From: Hermatobates lingyangjiaoensis
Taxonomy: Eukaryota; Arthropoda; Insecta; Hemiptera; Hermatobatidae
NCBI GenBank assembly: GCA_026182355.1
Contig: JAPFBL010000068.1
Coordinates: 372,001-436,000 of the forward strand
Length of the DNA stretch: 64,000 nucleotides
Reading direction: 5' to 3'
Numbering within the stretch: the first letter of the stretch is position 1; each line of letters starts with the position of its first letter. Positions 34,090 to 48,140 of the stretch are shown here, piece by piece. A program made the translations under genes and the position numbers. The notes beneath the pieces were generated by a model. The model saw only the letters and a program-made list of their open reading frames with translations, did not search any database and was not told where the DNA came from.

Positions 34090-34500
34090 GTAAACCTTTA
34101 TTAAGTTACATTTAAGCTGAAAAATAAACCGAAGACACTCATACGTACAATATGTAAGCACACTTATGGTCTTATTTTTCCAATACAACCGTCATCAGGA
34201 GGAAAAGGACAAGTAAGAATCAGCTTGAAAGAGAAGGGATGGCTGGGAATAAACAGTGTAGCCACTGTTCAATTTATTCTATACATTTCTTCCCTGCATC
34301 ATTTCCTCTAGAATTTTCCTTCTGAGTAATTATTTTCTATGGTTGCATTTTAGCTTTTTTCTATTGCATTCAGTCTTTCTTCTCCTTTTTTTTTTCTTGA
34401 TAATTGTACCAAAAATTAGGGATTGTACTTGTTAACGATATGTGTGTTTCTTCAGTTTATTTTTAAACTTAATATTGTCCTGTTATGATCGTTTTCTTAT
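34090..34500. mobile_element. Old family B inverted pair with hammerhead core
   Basis: The left - strand arm has CTGATGA (34192-34198) and CGGTTGTATTGGAAAA, then ATAAGACCATAAGTGTG. The right + strand arm has ACCAAAAATTAGGGATTGTA and ends GTTATGATCGTTTTCTTA. The stem between the boxes is weakened. Confidence 0.5.
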
Positions 34501-37500
34501 TTTTTAAAAAAAAATACATATATTTATTTGGGCAAATTTAAAAAACAAGAATAGCAAACCAGTTGGATTTATTAACAAAAAGGAAAATAATACAGGAAAC
34601 ACAACATAAGGAAACCCTCATTGTTTCTTGTATTTCGAACAACAGTTCGTTATCAATAAATTGAGAAGAAAACAAAACTCCAGAGATAGACGCGAGTGAT
34701 AAATCATTGCTCCTCTACTCTTCTTCTGATGACGAGCACTGTTCAAAATTGTTTACAACAGAAGTTTCTTGTTCAATTATGTGTATCGAAAGAGTACATG
34801 ATGTGAATTATTTGTAATCTAAAAAAGTATTAATAATTTTATTCGAAATAAATGCAATGCCTATTATATTTAATCATTATTTTTGTCTGTTTTTATGATT
34901 TTTTTTACAAGATACTGATTTAGCGTTACAGCTCAAAAGCAAATTCCTAATAACCCTCTCACAATGAACTTTCTTCTATTTAGTGTGCAACATTCATTTC
35001 TTTACATTTAATATTTTCATTTCTTTACATCTACTACATTTTATTTATTTGATATATATTATTGATTATTTACATTTCATGTTTTTTTTAATTCTAGTTG
35101 ACGCTTATGTTTTTTGTTATTATTACTTGAAGTATATCTGAAACATCACTGATAATGTTATCAGTAAAAATAAGCTATCAAAAAAAATGAATCCAATCAT
35201 TTAAAATTATTTAAAGAAAAAAATAAAAATTATTTAAAAAATTTAAACTATCTTTTTATAGACTGAATGTGCGGATTTTTTTAATCTTTATCGATAATAA
35301 GCAAGGCATAAGCTATTTTGATTTAAGAAATCATTACGTTTAAATCACGTATAAGAGCAGAATTCGCAAAGTGTAAATAATTTATAAAAACACCATCGAC
35401 AATTGTAACATGAAAAGTGATATGTTTTTTAAAAGATTGGCTGTTCTGTAATATAATTTTACTTAAATGTGGTTATAAAATATTTCAATGTATTGCCTTT
35501 TTCAAGATCTATTTCCAATGGATAGTTAATAACAATGGGGTAAGTAATCCGTATGTATTTTAATATAAATTTTTCTTTAATGTTATCATTGTAACAATTA
35601 ATTTGACAATCAGTTTGCATTAGTATAATTGTAAAAACCATGACAGGCAAGAATCAGTACATACCTATCAACCATTATGAAATTGATAACGATAAATCAT
35701 TGCGACATCGAAAGATAATTAGTTGTAAAATTGAAAATTAGTTTTAGGAATTTTAGTTGTTTCTTTGTAGTTTAATGTATGGTTTTTTTATTACAAAGTA
35801 ATAATAAAGACAATGAACTGAATAATTTTATAACCTCTGTGGTTAGATTAATAACCTTTATCGTATATTGTTTAATAAAATTCTTATTTTTCCATGAAAG
35901 TAAAAGAGGTAAACTGAATATTCATATGATCCAGACAGTATGTATGATATAATTGTATTATTGATTAGTGATAAAAGAAATTACCTTTGTTTTTTGATTC
36001 TGTTAATGACAGTTACAGTCATTGTAATAGTCAAACGACAAAGCGAATCGTTTGTTGAGTTATCTTGTTCAGGTTTCAGTTACATTTGATTTCTCGAGAA
36101 TCAGGAATAATTAATTTTAAAATAAATAATTAAAATGCAAAAAAAAGTTTCTGGGAGGAAATAGAGCAACATACAATATATCTTTTACATAAAAATCATT
36201 TAATTTATGATAATACATGTCTTTTCAGTAGCTAAAAAGTAAGTACAAATTTTATACCTGAAAATGTCCAAAAAAAAGTTCTACTAATTCAAGGTGTTAA
36301 TAGTTTTAATTAGTTAATACCAGCACGGTGATGCTCCTTGTATAACTACTTTAGCCCCTCTGTATATAATCCTATTCTTAATTATTGTTAAATATTACCT
36401 TTTCATTGTTGTCAACTATTGCTCACTAAATGTTATCTATATGTCTGAGCTCTTTGGAATACTCATTTCTGGATTTTTCATGGGTAATATGTGAATTGAA
36501 AAAAAAATTGGATTCTCTTTAACTCAATACAATGGATTTATGTTTTAAATTAATTATTTCGTAAATCTTATATAGGAAGTAATTCCAAAAGCCTAAATTA
36601 ATACTAAATGATCAATAAACAGGATGCATATAAACATTCATCCATTAACTTAATAAAATGTTAAAAGAAAAACGAAAACAAAATATCTACTATGTTTTTT
36701 ATTACAGTCAAATTTTGAAGTACAAAAATAAAAGGTATCATTGTTCTCACTATAGTATACCACTGCAACATATCTTATGATTCTATTATCTTAAAAAACG
36801 AAACTTTTTTATATTTACTAATTTATTTAAATGTTACAAATATGAAACTGTATATGGATCTCTGAACTCTCAAAGAAATTAAAATTAACTAAAACTTCGA
36901 ACAAAATACAGGTAATATGTCTGTAAGTATTTGTGCTTTGTATTTCTCATATATTTTAAGAAACAATTTTCATTTAATAATTAATGTAAACATATATTAA
37001 TAGTATTTGGGTTGTTTTTCGAAGATTACTTCGTTTTTATAAAAAGATTACTTTTTATAATTTGAAAAATGTTTTCTATTGATATTGTTTATTAATAATT
37101 TTGTTAGACTTTAATTTATTTATTTAATTAATTTATTTTTCCTAATAAAGGAATAAAGGAAAGCGATTATTATAGATGTTATTTTAACCTTAAGTTGAAA
37201 CATCTAAATCAACCATTTGTAATCTATGAATTCTGCAGAATAAATGTCACTTTAATTGCAATATAAATTTTAATTTCATATTAAAGCGAAAAAGTATGAG
37301 AATTTATTTATTTCTGTTCATCTATAAGATAATGGCAAAAAAAGAAACCCGATTGTGAAAGAAACAGCCATCATTAACGTAAAGTTTTGATTGTTTTTGT
37401 TACAGAAAATTAATAATAAGTGTCAATACTACTCATAAATATTTAAACTTCATATACATTTAAAAAATGAAGTGTTCTAGTCATGATTTTATTGACTTTA

Positions 37501-39763
37501 CAGCAAAAATATTATGTTTTTATATATTTAATTAAGTTAAAACTTTCGAAAATTATAGAGAAACAGGATGTGAATATCGATTAAGGTAATATTTGATACT
37601 GGTCATACCCTTATGATTTAGATGTAGAAACAGATTTAGAAACAAAAATTATTAACGAACATAAAATTCTCTATGTATTTAAGTTGCAACTGTAATCATT
37701 TTTAAGTGATAAACTTATCCAAAACAAAGTATAAAGGTGCTATTATAGTATACTGCCTACCTTCGATTCGATATACTACTTACGATATCATTTCATAGTA
37801 AACATCGCAAAATTCATCACAAATATGTTAAGAAGAAAAAATATCCTTTAAATGTATTCATTTACAAAATTCAACATTTACTGTGAGTATATATGAGCCA
37901 CTACTTAGAACGTTATAAAATACCTTTATATTTGATCTCACTTGCTGACTGTGATCTCGTCGAATGTAATCTTACATTATGACAATCTCCTATCAGTGAT
38001 TGCAAGTATTATTTCTTCAAATTGCATTATTCAGTGCATATGAAAATCTTATAAAATTATACTGTTTATATTTATTTGTTACATACTTTAAAAATTTGGT
38101 TACATCGGCTGGTAATGAACTATTTTCGAGATCTGTTAAACCAAAAACTTGACTAGGATAATTTGCAAAAAATGACATCCTCATTATGACCTATAATGGG
38201 TGTTAGATAGCATAGTGTAGTAGAAAATCGAAGGTAGACAGCATACTATAGCACAGTAATAAATTAGTTCCAGATTGTAAATATTTATTTATACATGTGT
38301 AATAAATTTAATGATAATCAAAATTTTCTTTAATATACAGGATGAGATTAAAGTTCTTCTCTTAAAGTAAACTATTTATTAAAACAACCAAATAATGTAT
38401 AGAAATTATTTTTCGTGTTTTTTTTTTACATAAATTGTTCTTATTGCAGTTTATTACATTCAGTTAGTTCACGACTAACACTTAGTTTACAAAAGCTCTT
38501 TACAAAAACCGGCTAGATTTTTTTTTTAAAGTATTGGGTTGTTTTAAAGGATTCTGCTCTGAAATCAAGTAGAATACTGTGCCCTCTGAGCATTATGTAG
38601 TCCTCAACAAGTCCGGATAGCTAAATGATCTTCAGAATCTTATAGTCCAAGTGGCATTTAAAAATTATTTCATTCTCACCAATATTATGAAAAATTAAAT
38701 CTCAAATTACACTATTTAAGTTGTGATTTCATTTCAATCAATGTTCATTTAAACGTTGAAACACAAGAAGTTGTTCATCAATGAATATATTGGGTCAATT
38801 TACTTTTACTATCAATTTCATTTACCCTTCATCGTATTTTGATAAACAATTATAAGCAAAAGCTCAGGGGGAAAACTTTTATCTCACACTGTATATGCTG
38901 GATTTCCTTATTAATGAAGTGATCAAATTTGCATTAACATGTTGATAGATAATAAAACAGTTCTCTATATTAAAATCCTGACTATCCTAACCTTCAGAGA
39001 GTTTTAATGTTTCTTTAAGTTATAAAATCATATCGCTTCTATTTCATTTCCAATATCTACTTAATAAAAAAGCAAGTAAAAGATTCTGGGATTTATTGTA
39101 TGTGCTAATTTTATACGTTTGACTATTCAATAACAAGTGTATTGTCGTACATTAAATTCCATGACAAAATTGCATATTTTTCTATCTTATAAAAAGAAAT
39201 TTTTTAAAATAAAATAGTCAATGGTGGCTTGTTTAGTCTTGCAAAAATTACCTATTTTAAATAAATTAGCATTTTATATTTTTATTAATTTATTAATTAC
39301 ATTTTAACCGTCAAAATTTCATTGTCTATAACTCTAACTTCTAATAACATTATTAATAGTTCTATTGAACTACAACAAACTATTATTAGTTATTAATAAG
39401 TGTATAAAGGAAATTGTATGTGTGTTTCAGTCATTTTAATGAAAAAATATTTACACTCATTAAATTAATTATATATTTTATTAATTTTCATCCTTAGTAA
39501 AATAGATTTACCATACTGCCGAGTATGAATGATATTTTTTTCTTAATATATAATACATTAATTTCTAATGAGTAAAATGGTAATTACTTATATTTTTCAA
39601 CCAAAAATAGTGTGATTTCTGTTATAAACATAACAAAATATTAAACGATTTTTCTTGATTCTTCTATTTGAACAGTCTTTAAAGGCATGAGCCTTTAACA
39701 AGCTGTTTGGTTTGCTTTCAAAGTTGTTATGTTATGATTACTATTTTTCAAGCCACCACAAAT
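34501..39763. other. Quiet AT-rich intergenic DNA
   Basis: Apart from a possible PLE scrap at 34620-34680 (TTGTATTTCGAACAACAGTT), this 5-kb stretch is plain AT-rich sequence between the two converging genes. I see no gene, RNA or structured repeat. Confidence 0.5.
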
Positions 39764-39869
39764 AAATTATCATTTTATGTGTTACATATTGAATGATAAA
39801 AAGATTTCACATAAACACGTGAAACAACAATCAATGATCAAACCACAAAAAGAAATGGGAAAACAAGAC

Positions 39870-39910
39870 TAAGATCTTTCAACCGTAACAAGCGGTCTTC
39901 GTCAGAGTCA
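39870..39910 (-). ncRNA. Hammerhead motif, family C (left arm, palindrome 1)
   Basis: On the - strand CTGACGA (39899-39905), ACCGCTTGTTACGGT, GAAA (39877-39880). Exact inverse of the motif at 39935; duplicated at +292. Confidence 0.6.
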
Positions 39911-39934
39911 AAAACCCAACTGAGTTGGGTTTTT

Positions 39935-39975
39935 GACTCTGACGAAGACCGCTTGTTACGGTTGAAAGATCTTAG
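39935..39975 (+). ncRNA. Hammerhead motif, family C (right arm, palindrome 1)
   Basis: CTGACGA (39939-39945), stem ACCG/CGGT with loop, GAAA (39964-39967). A further copy lies at 40231-40259. With the left-arm copies this gives four cores in ~540 bp. Confidence 0.6.
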
Positions 39976-40302
39976 TCTTGTTTTCCCATTTCTTTTTGTG
40001 GTTTGATCATTGATTGTTGTTTCACGTGTTTATGTGAAATCTTTTTATATATATTAAATTATCATTTTATGTGTTACATATTGAATGATAAAAAGATTTC
40101 ACATAAACACGTGAAACAACAATCAATGATCAAACCACAAAAAGAAATGGGAAAACAAGACTAAGATCTTTCAACCGTAACAAGCGGTCTTCGTCAGAGT
40201 CAAAAACCCAACTGAGTTGGGTTTTTGACTCTGACGAAGACCGCTTGTTACGGTTGAAAGATCTTAGTCTTGTTTTCCCATTTCTTTTTGTGGTTTGATC
40301 AT

Positions 40303-43300
40303 ATATTGAATGATATATCTTGTTTATGTTATTTCAAATTTGTCGTAAGATCTTTTATAAATGTTTACTTTAAAATTTTACTGAAAGCTCAATGCATTTA
40401 TTAGACATATTTTAAGAATGTGTTAACATTTTTGTTAATACTGAATACATTTGTATCTGTTAGTAATGTAATATTGAAACAAAAAAAAATTATTTATTAG
40501 ACAATTTGACTTGTTGCTTAGGATGTACGCTTTTGAAAATCATTAATTTAACTTAAAAATGATTCCACGATAATGTTGTGATAGTTAATTTTTTTTTTGT
40601 TCCACTGTATTAAGTGTTCAAAACACATGAAATTAAAATGTGTTTTTTTTTACATTAAAATAAACAGTTGCACCGTTGTTATATATCAGAGAATGTTAAA
40701 ATAGTGTTAAAGACAAATTGTTTTAAATAAAGTGTTAAACATATTTTTAGTTGAATGACTGTTATAAATATATATATATATATATTATATATACAAATTA
40801 GATTTAAACTCTGTGTTAATACTGTAAATAACAGTTTATACTGATCCTCTTGTATTTTAATTGTAAATAAAAGGACTGTATACATAATTTAAAATTCAGA
40901 CTAATGTGTTCTTAATCAGTTTTATGTTGTAACAAATTTAAAGTGGAAAAGACATTGTTTTATTTTTATTGTCTCATATTGAGGTTGTTTATTATACATA
41001 TGTAGAAGAGTTTCAATATAATTAGAAAAATTACATGCACTAATCTTATTTAAAAATTTGATGTTTAAAAACAATTTTGGCATTTCAGTAAACCCTTCTT
41101 TTATTGCGGTTTACTTTTCACGAGTTTTCTTAATATTTTTGCATATTTGATTCTACTTTATTTTGCAGGATTCTGCGCTTCATAAACTTTTTGTTTATTT
41201 TTCTTTACTTAGACAGTCAACAAAGACTTTGTAGTCGTACGAATAAAAAACTAATAAATACATTATTAAAAGGAATAATATACATTTTGAACGGGATTCA
41301 CGTTTGAAAGAACTTAATACGTGCTCCTACGTATTTGTGCCATCCATGTTTTATCGTACACAGCGCGTAGTAGATCAGTGAAAATATAGTTTTCTGTCCC
41401 TGTTGTTTCGACAGGCTCCGGGGCGTCCTCATTACATATTGTAGCTCTTCTCCTTCTTTACTTGTCTTGTGTTCGTCTTTGCACTTGTGTTTTGTAAAAG
41501 GTTCCCTTTATTTCAAGCCTTTCGATGTCTCCCACACAAAAGGAAGGTTATATGGAGGCTTCAAACAGTCAACTAAAGATTACTCTATAAGTGTTTTGTT
41601 CTGTATAGACCACGTAACCGAACCTACTACACCTGTCTTAAGATAGTGGCCAAAGCTCCTTAAAGAGAGTGGGGAAAAGGTAATTACAGTGTATGGAGAG
41701 TCCATAAAGGCTTAACATACCTGTACGAAAGAAAATTAATATACCAACCCCTAATTCGCGGAGTTTCGCCTACCATGGGAACTCCTGAAACGAAACATTG
41801 CGATAAACAAGGGTTTACTGGATGTTCAAATATGCTTCTCTATGTGTAATGTTAACCAAGATTGATTGTGTACATTTTAACCAAATTCTAGACTACATGT
41901 AATGTATCGCGATAGTACCTAGGCATATTTGGTTCAATGTGAATTGCATATTCTCATTAGTACATATGTAATATATCATTATTATAGAATTTTTTTTTTA
42001 ATAGAAAAGTTTCATTTCAGTCTTAAAAATAAATCTCAGGGTGGCTGTGAAGAAGAAAAATTTGTATTACCGTGCTTAAATCAGTCAACATTTTATAAAA
42101 GTAGTTTTGGTTAATATTAATTATTATTATCAGCATAAAGAAGTAAGTACGGTAATGATTCATTTTATTAACATGTAATAATTTATTTCTAACCTTGAAA
42201 AACAAAATCAATAGCCTGTTACAATGAGTGGCCCAAATATAGGTATATAGTGAATAATATTATTTATTTATTTGCATAATCAAAAATCTTTATTGATGTT
42301 GGAATTCCTAATAACTTTGGCAGTCCACAACGGGTTTCACTCAGATCCAATTTTAATTGAATGGGAATTATTAAAATCATTCTGTCAAATACAACCAATA
42401 GAATTAATACAATGAAATAATAATTTAGTAAACGTTATTCTTTACTAAATGAATTATAAAATATCAATTTATAAAAGATTCATTTCTAACAAATACTATT
42501 AACTAACGTACAATTCTTAATTTTATTAATGAGAAGTGAAATGAAAACGATTGCATCATTATCAGACCTTTACGAGGATAGTTAATAAGGGCAGTTAATA
42601 AAATAACTGCATGGTGAGAATACATACATCACTGATAGATGAATGTCAACATATATAGAAATGGCAGCTTATATTTTTCAATTTTTTTGTTTACTTCATC
42701 TTATTCACAGTTGATAAATTAGAAACATATTTTTAGATAAATATGCTTTCAACTGTTTTATTAATATGAATTATTTCTACGGCTGCTCACAGTTCCAGGG
42801 AACAGACCGAATTTCACACTTTATATAATGTTTAGATAAAGTCTCAGAGAAAACTGTTTTTTATAAATAGTTGAAGAGAATACAATTTTTATTCTACTTT
42901 GCTCTTTTAGTTTTTTTTCAATTATCTGTTTTCAAAATAATTTGATGCCAATATTTTTGTTATCAGTTTTATGTTTTCAGAATGTTATCTTTAGTTTGAC
43001 AACTTAAGGTCGACTTTACAAGAATCCTTTCTTATTGCTTGCCTAGGCGATGGAAGTGTCCGGGATTATATGTCTCTGGCATAATTAGTTTCTCCTCTAC
43101 GTTTATCAGTCTGCCAGTCATTAACGTTCTCTCTTTTTATTATTACTATAGACTACAAACAGTAAAAATGTAATCTAATTTTATTAAAGCCCGTTTTAAA
43201 AACCACAATTACAGACTCCCCATCTAATTTTCACGGTTTCTCCGTATCTTGTAAGAGACAAATTTCTATTACATGAAGGATATATAATATCAAGTTAAAC

Positions 43301-44417
43301 AAAAGTTGAGTGACAGATGTTCAATTATAGCTGGCTTGCAGTACAAAAATAAAACTTTTCACTATTTTCCAAGTTGATATAGAAGTCACTATCATTTATA
43401 AAACTATTTTAAAACACGTTTGATATTGCTGAAAACAAAAACTGTATTTCAAACATTTATAAAAAGATAATGATTGCTAATTTTGGGTGTACTTTGATGA
43501 AATGTTTAGTGAAATTGGATTTTCTTACAAATGTGTTATTTTCATGTTGTGAAAGTTGCCATTTTACCTTCAATAGAACAGGGTATCATGTGGCAAATAT
43601 GTATAATTGATAAATTCAAATCTGGCATCAAACAACAGCGAGAATTGATATAACATGTTAATGAAATGAATCTTTACCTTAAGTTCGATTACATTAAAGC
43701 GATCTAATTATCAAAACTACTGTTCTATTATTAACTATAAAATGTGAATTTAGCTCAATAAGATTATTCAGAAAAAGCAAAAGTAAATCATTTCATCAAT
43801 GTTTAGAGGCACGTCATTAAAAAAAGAGTAATTAAACAGCTGTGGCTACTTATTTTTATTGCAATCATGTGTGTGATTTTTTTAATTGAAGGAAGAAACT
43901 TTTAAGTTGAATGAAAGTATTTAATTTATTCTTATTAGTCACCAATCATGTATCATGTTGTGTATCTTAATGAATATATTATTACAATAACCATTTAACA
44001 TTATTAAGAAGCTTTTATTTTCAACTACTACACAAATACTACATTATAATTAAACTGGATATAAGTTTTTAGAAATCAAAGAAACGTTTAATGAAGTCAA
44101 AATATCTACTGCAATGAAATTACCTTTTCTATGGTCATGAAATAATTGGAGATGGTTATGTTCTTCCTTACTTCTGTAAGGAAGTTTGTTTACATGTTTA
44201 TTTGAGGAAGAAAAAGTATTACATGCTTATAACCATAGGTGAAAAAAAAGAAAAAAAATCATTTAAAATTTCAAAGGTAAATTTTGTATCCTAATTCATT
44301 TTTCTATTTTTTTTTTATACCATTTATTTACATCTGAGCATTTATTATCTTTTTGGATCAAGTATAAGAATTGAAGGATTATAATCCAAGTTTTCACAAT
44401 AAACGCTTGAAATATAT

Positions 44418-44457
<40 letters not shown>

Positions 44458-44590
44458 TGTTTTCCTTATCTCGACCACATATATTCAACACTATTTTTCT
44501 TTTTTATTGAAGAGGTGTTGTATTATTGAAGATAGACCAATACTCGATAAAAAAGAAAAATAGTGATATATATATATAAAATTGATAGAA
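40303..44590. other. Intergenic DNA, mostly AT-rich
   Basis: 41300-41830 and 43000-43140 are less AT-rich and may be old repeats, but nothing is recognisable in six frames. (TA)n occurs at 40768-40786 and 44420-44452. The short ORFs here are chance or microsatellite reads. Confidence 0.45.
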
Positions 44591-44919
44591 GTATCGACCG
44601 TGGAATAGAAACAAAAGTAAAGTTTATCGGCACTCGGTCATTTCTTGAGGTTCAAATTAAACTCTCATTACCAACGTTTCGGTTTTTATTTAAAACCTTT
44701 TTCATAGGCAAATGTATAAATTTTAAAACTGAAAAACTACATCACAAATTTAAACTAAGTAATTTCATTACAAGTTTGTAATGTAATACTTAGTTTTTCT
44801 GTTTCAAAATTTATACTTCTGCTTATGAAAAAGGTTTTAAATAAAAACCGAAACGTTGGCAATGAGAGTTTAATTTGAACCTGAAGAACTGACCGAGTCC
44901 CGATAAACTATAGTTTTGT
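44591..44919. mobile_element. PLE-type fold-back, family A
   Basis: The left arm starts GTATCGACCGTGGAATAGAA and includes AACGTTTCGGTTTTTATTTA. The right arm has AACCGAAACGTTGGCAATG and ends CGATAAACTATAGTTTTG. The arms match 2881-3345 and 59819-60000. (TA)n borders both ends (44562-44577, 44925-44941). The overlapping 72-codon ORF is not a gene. Confidence 0.65.
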
Positions 44920-46527
44920 ATATACATATATATATATATATGATCTTAATTATTATATATTAAATTACGAAATAAAACAGAAACACCTAATGAATGAACC
45001 TGTGTATTTCGCTTCAATATTTTGACATCCTTTGACAAATAAATTATATTTATAAGATCAGAAATAAAACGAAAAAAAAATTAATTGTATAAAACAAAAT
45101 AAGTTTTTCTTATCTTTTAATATTATATCAAAAAGGTAAAATATATTTTTATAGAATACTTTGATCTATATGAACTTTTTAGCAGATATTGGTTTGTATG
45201 GTATTTTACTTGATGAATATTATCTTATTTTGAAGTATGCTTTTTATCCTTAAATAAACAAAAAGTGTCAGTATAATGGCAATTTATGAAATTTAATGAA
45301 AAATAAATTCATTAATATCATTATATAATGTTGCGCCATACCAATGACAAAAGTTATTGGCTGTTTTTAATTAACATTTGGGTGATTTGACAGATATATA
45401 AATTAAACATTCTAATTAGGGTCAGTTTTTCATTTCGAAATATTTGTGTGGAATGCAAACATTATTAAAATAATAATTTGTTCTGTGGACAAAGTTTTAA
45501 TCAAAATTTAATTTTAAAAGTGATATTTTAATTAATTTGTCCAAGTAAAATTTTATATGGTATTAAAATCAAGACTATAATAATAATTTGTTGTTTAATT
45601 AATCATGTTGGCGTGATATATTGAATTCCTAATAATAATTTACAAATTAATTTAAGATTGGTGATTATTTGATTGGTGGATAAATGTATTTTTAAATAAT
45701 CCTTTTTGCGAATAATTGTTCAAAAAAACAGAAAATGTTCTATATATTTGTTTATTAGTATTGCAACTATTGTGGTTCTTCATTCAAAGCACTTTGCATG
45801 TTCCTTGAAAATTGTAAATTTTCTATACATTACGCTTAATGATACGAAGAATTTCAAATTTACTATTTTATTGATCTTATATTTAGTTGAATAATATCCA
45901 ACATATATTTTCAAAATTTCTTTTTTCTTTGACAGTTTTCCTCTATCTGATGTAACAACCATTTCCGAAAGCATTTATCGCAGAAAGCTCAACTGTATTC
46001 ATTTGTTGTAAGTAGATTTACTTAAGAGAATAATAATATTCGTATAATAGAAATCAAAAAAGTTTATATAACGTGTACCATTTGAAGCATTTATGTGTAA
46101 ATTCAATGTTTACAGAATGTGTCTCTAACTTTTAACGTTGTCACGACTGATGTTATCTGTAATTATTTCAATTTTTTTATTTCTTTTCAAATATATTATG
46201 TAATATTTATTTTAACAGATGATGTAACTTTATTTTTAACAAAGGTTAAAATGATAGTATATACCTCCTTCCTTGGCTAGGGTGAGTGGTTGCTCAAATT
46301 CATTTGAGATTTTCATTCAATGCACAATGAAGAAAATGCGATGTAAATTCATTAATCCATCCATCATAGACAACACAGTAAGTTTAACGGTGATTGCATA
46401 AATTGTCTGGAGGAATGAATAACTCGTACTAATTTTTGTATATCTGTTAGTTCCTTGATGTATGTAAATATATGACTATTAATAAACACTTTATTTACTT
46501 ACCCAATCGTTAAGTAAACTGTGTTAT

Positions 46528-46600
46528 TGAAGTGAAAAAACGTTGGGCAAGGTTGGTACTTGAATGGGTGACACCACGTGGTTACCCTGGTGATGTGGCT
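46528..46600 (+). repeat. 5S rRNA-derived segment (5S-type SINE head or 5S pseudogene)
   Basis: GAAGTGAAAAAACGTTGGGC, then AGGTTGGTACTTGAATGGGT, then GACACCACGTGGTTACCCTG. This follows the 3' half of 5S rRNA: A box (GAAGTTAAGC-like), GTTGGGC, box C (GGTTAGTACTTGGATGGGTGACC) and the final TACCxGGTG stem. The 5' third is missing. The long ORF across it, and the splice-like sites around it, are therefore not taken as a gene. The sequence after 46600 could be a SINE3-type body, but no second copy is in the window. Confidence 0.65.
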
Positions 46601-47228
46601 CGACTATTGGATCCACTTGTGTTGAATCACTTTCACTCCTTGGCATTGGATAAACAAAAACTTCCCTCAATATCATTTAAGATGTACTTTATTGATCACA
46701 AAGTAAGTTACAGCTGAATTTACGAGTAACATACATTTTGTTATTTCCACAGATTTCCAGTTACTTCAAGGTTACTATACAAGCTGTGCTACTTTGGAAA
46801 TGTCCAGAAAGGAACAACTCAAAATCAAGGTAGTCTCCTAGGTATTATATCTCATTCCGATATTTATGACTCCTAATCCAAATAAGTACAAACAAAAATT
46901 TAACAACTCCTACTCATTTAAGAGTTCAACTAGTCCAATCCAGTAATTGATGCAAGGATCCGAGTAGTGCGTGGGATTTCTCATGGGGCTATTGCCTGGA
47001 AGGGCATTGGACATTTGCTTTCTAATTTCCATCGTTGGTTCATTTCCTAGTTTCACGGATGTGGATGGGATGGCATTGGTAGTGAATCAAAGGAACTTTT
47101 CCACCAGCCCTGTTGTGTATTGAATGATATGGGTTCTGCAGTAACTAAACCCTAGCTGTAGCTGCCCATGCATAAGCATCGTAAACAAGAGCTCCTACTT
47201 AGGACCTTTGATGATCATATAATACTAC

Positions 47229-48140
47229 CAGTGGTATAACAAGTGGGGGGGGGGGGCGATCCGCCCCTGGTGGCACGTGACAGGAGGCAGCATTTTTAGG
47301 GGTAACAATAGAAACAAATTAAAAGAAATAGCTAACAAAAAATTTGAAATTTTATATCAAAATGAGTTTTTAAGGTAGTAATTGTTTTATGTTTTATTTG
47401 TGTAATGCTGTTTTAAAACGGATTTTCAACTTTAATATTTGCAAATTAAAAATAAATTTATTTTAAATTTTTTAAAACTAGTTTTTTAATGGGGTTGAAA
47501 ATTTGTTATATTTATTTGCTTAGCCAGTTAATTAAATTTAACAATTGTTTTATGATTTGAATTATACGTTTTTGTTTTGAAAAATCTTTGGTTTTCTATG
47601 GTAACGACTGTATATGTATATGAGCACTGTAATAAGATGTACGAGTAAGTCTTGGACCAATGGCAGCACTCTAAAATTAAATCTTTGATTGTAATTCCAT
47701 GAAAATAAATATATTGAAGACGTTCTGGAGTTTGGAATGTTAACGGATTATCAACGGCTAGCGGAGGGGACGCCAAATCAAGCTAAAACCATAAAATTGT
47801 GATTCAGATATAGCTATTGAATTTTATTGACTATCTCCAATGGCTTGTCCAATCTAATAGTGGCTCAGTAAAAAATGTTTCAATGCCATCCAAACGATAA
47901 AATTATGTATCAGGTAGTACTTCAACGGATTTAATCGTCTCTCAACTGAAATTTTATTCTTTACCTTCAAAAGACTGAATAAAATTATCGAATGTGGATT
48001 ACGATCAACTTCACAGTAAGTAAACTGATTACCAGAAATAATTGCTACCAATTTCATTATTTGGTTTGATTTATTTGGATATGTCTACTAGATTTTATTA
48101 ATGACATGTAGTGGCACAACCAGAATTCGACCGGAGGTGT
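47229..48140. mobile_element. Possible hAT-type terminal sequences
   Basis: CAGTGGTATAACAAG followed by a run of 12 G (47247-47258) and GATCCGCCCCTGGTGGCAC looks like the terminus of ZMYM1-like hAT elements. A similar start, TAGTGGCACAACCAG, is at 48109. No matching inverted end was found. Confidence 0.3.

Larger units (their letters stand above)
39764..40302. mobile_element. Family C perfect palindrome, tandemly duplicated with its flank (292-bp period)
   Basis: 39798-40046 is a 249-bp palindrome with no mismatches noticed, centred on base 39922. A 292-bp unit starting AAATTATCATTTTATGTG at 39764 repeats at 40056, so a second palindrome begins at 40090 (centre 40214) and stops at GTTTGATC (~40300). 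Host sequence ATATTGAATGATA occurs just before the first palindrome and again right after the second. It looks like a target-site duplication around the original insertion, followed by a tandem duplication that included the left flank. Confidence 0.85.

Noticed and set aside
39764..40302. CRISPR-like or satellite array
   Set aside because: Only two units, each a palindrome with host flank; this is eukaryotic transposon DNA.
41300..41830. Less AT-rich segment suggestive of a gene or repeat
   Set aside because: No open frame, RNA signature or internal repeat that I could recognise.
46532..46717. A real exon (open frame followed by a GTAAGT site and a second acceptor/donor-flanked segment at 46754-46831)
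   Set aside because: The frame lies over 5S-rRNA-like sequence with box C, which explains its composition; no protein family is recognisable.
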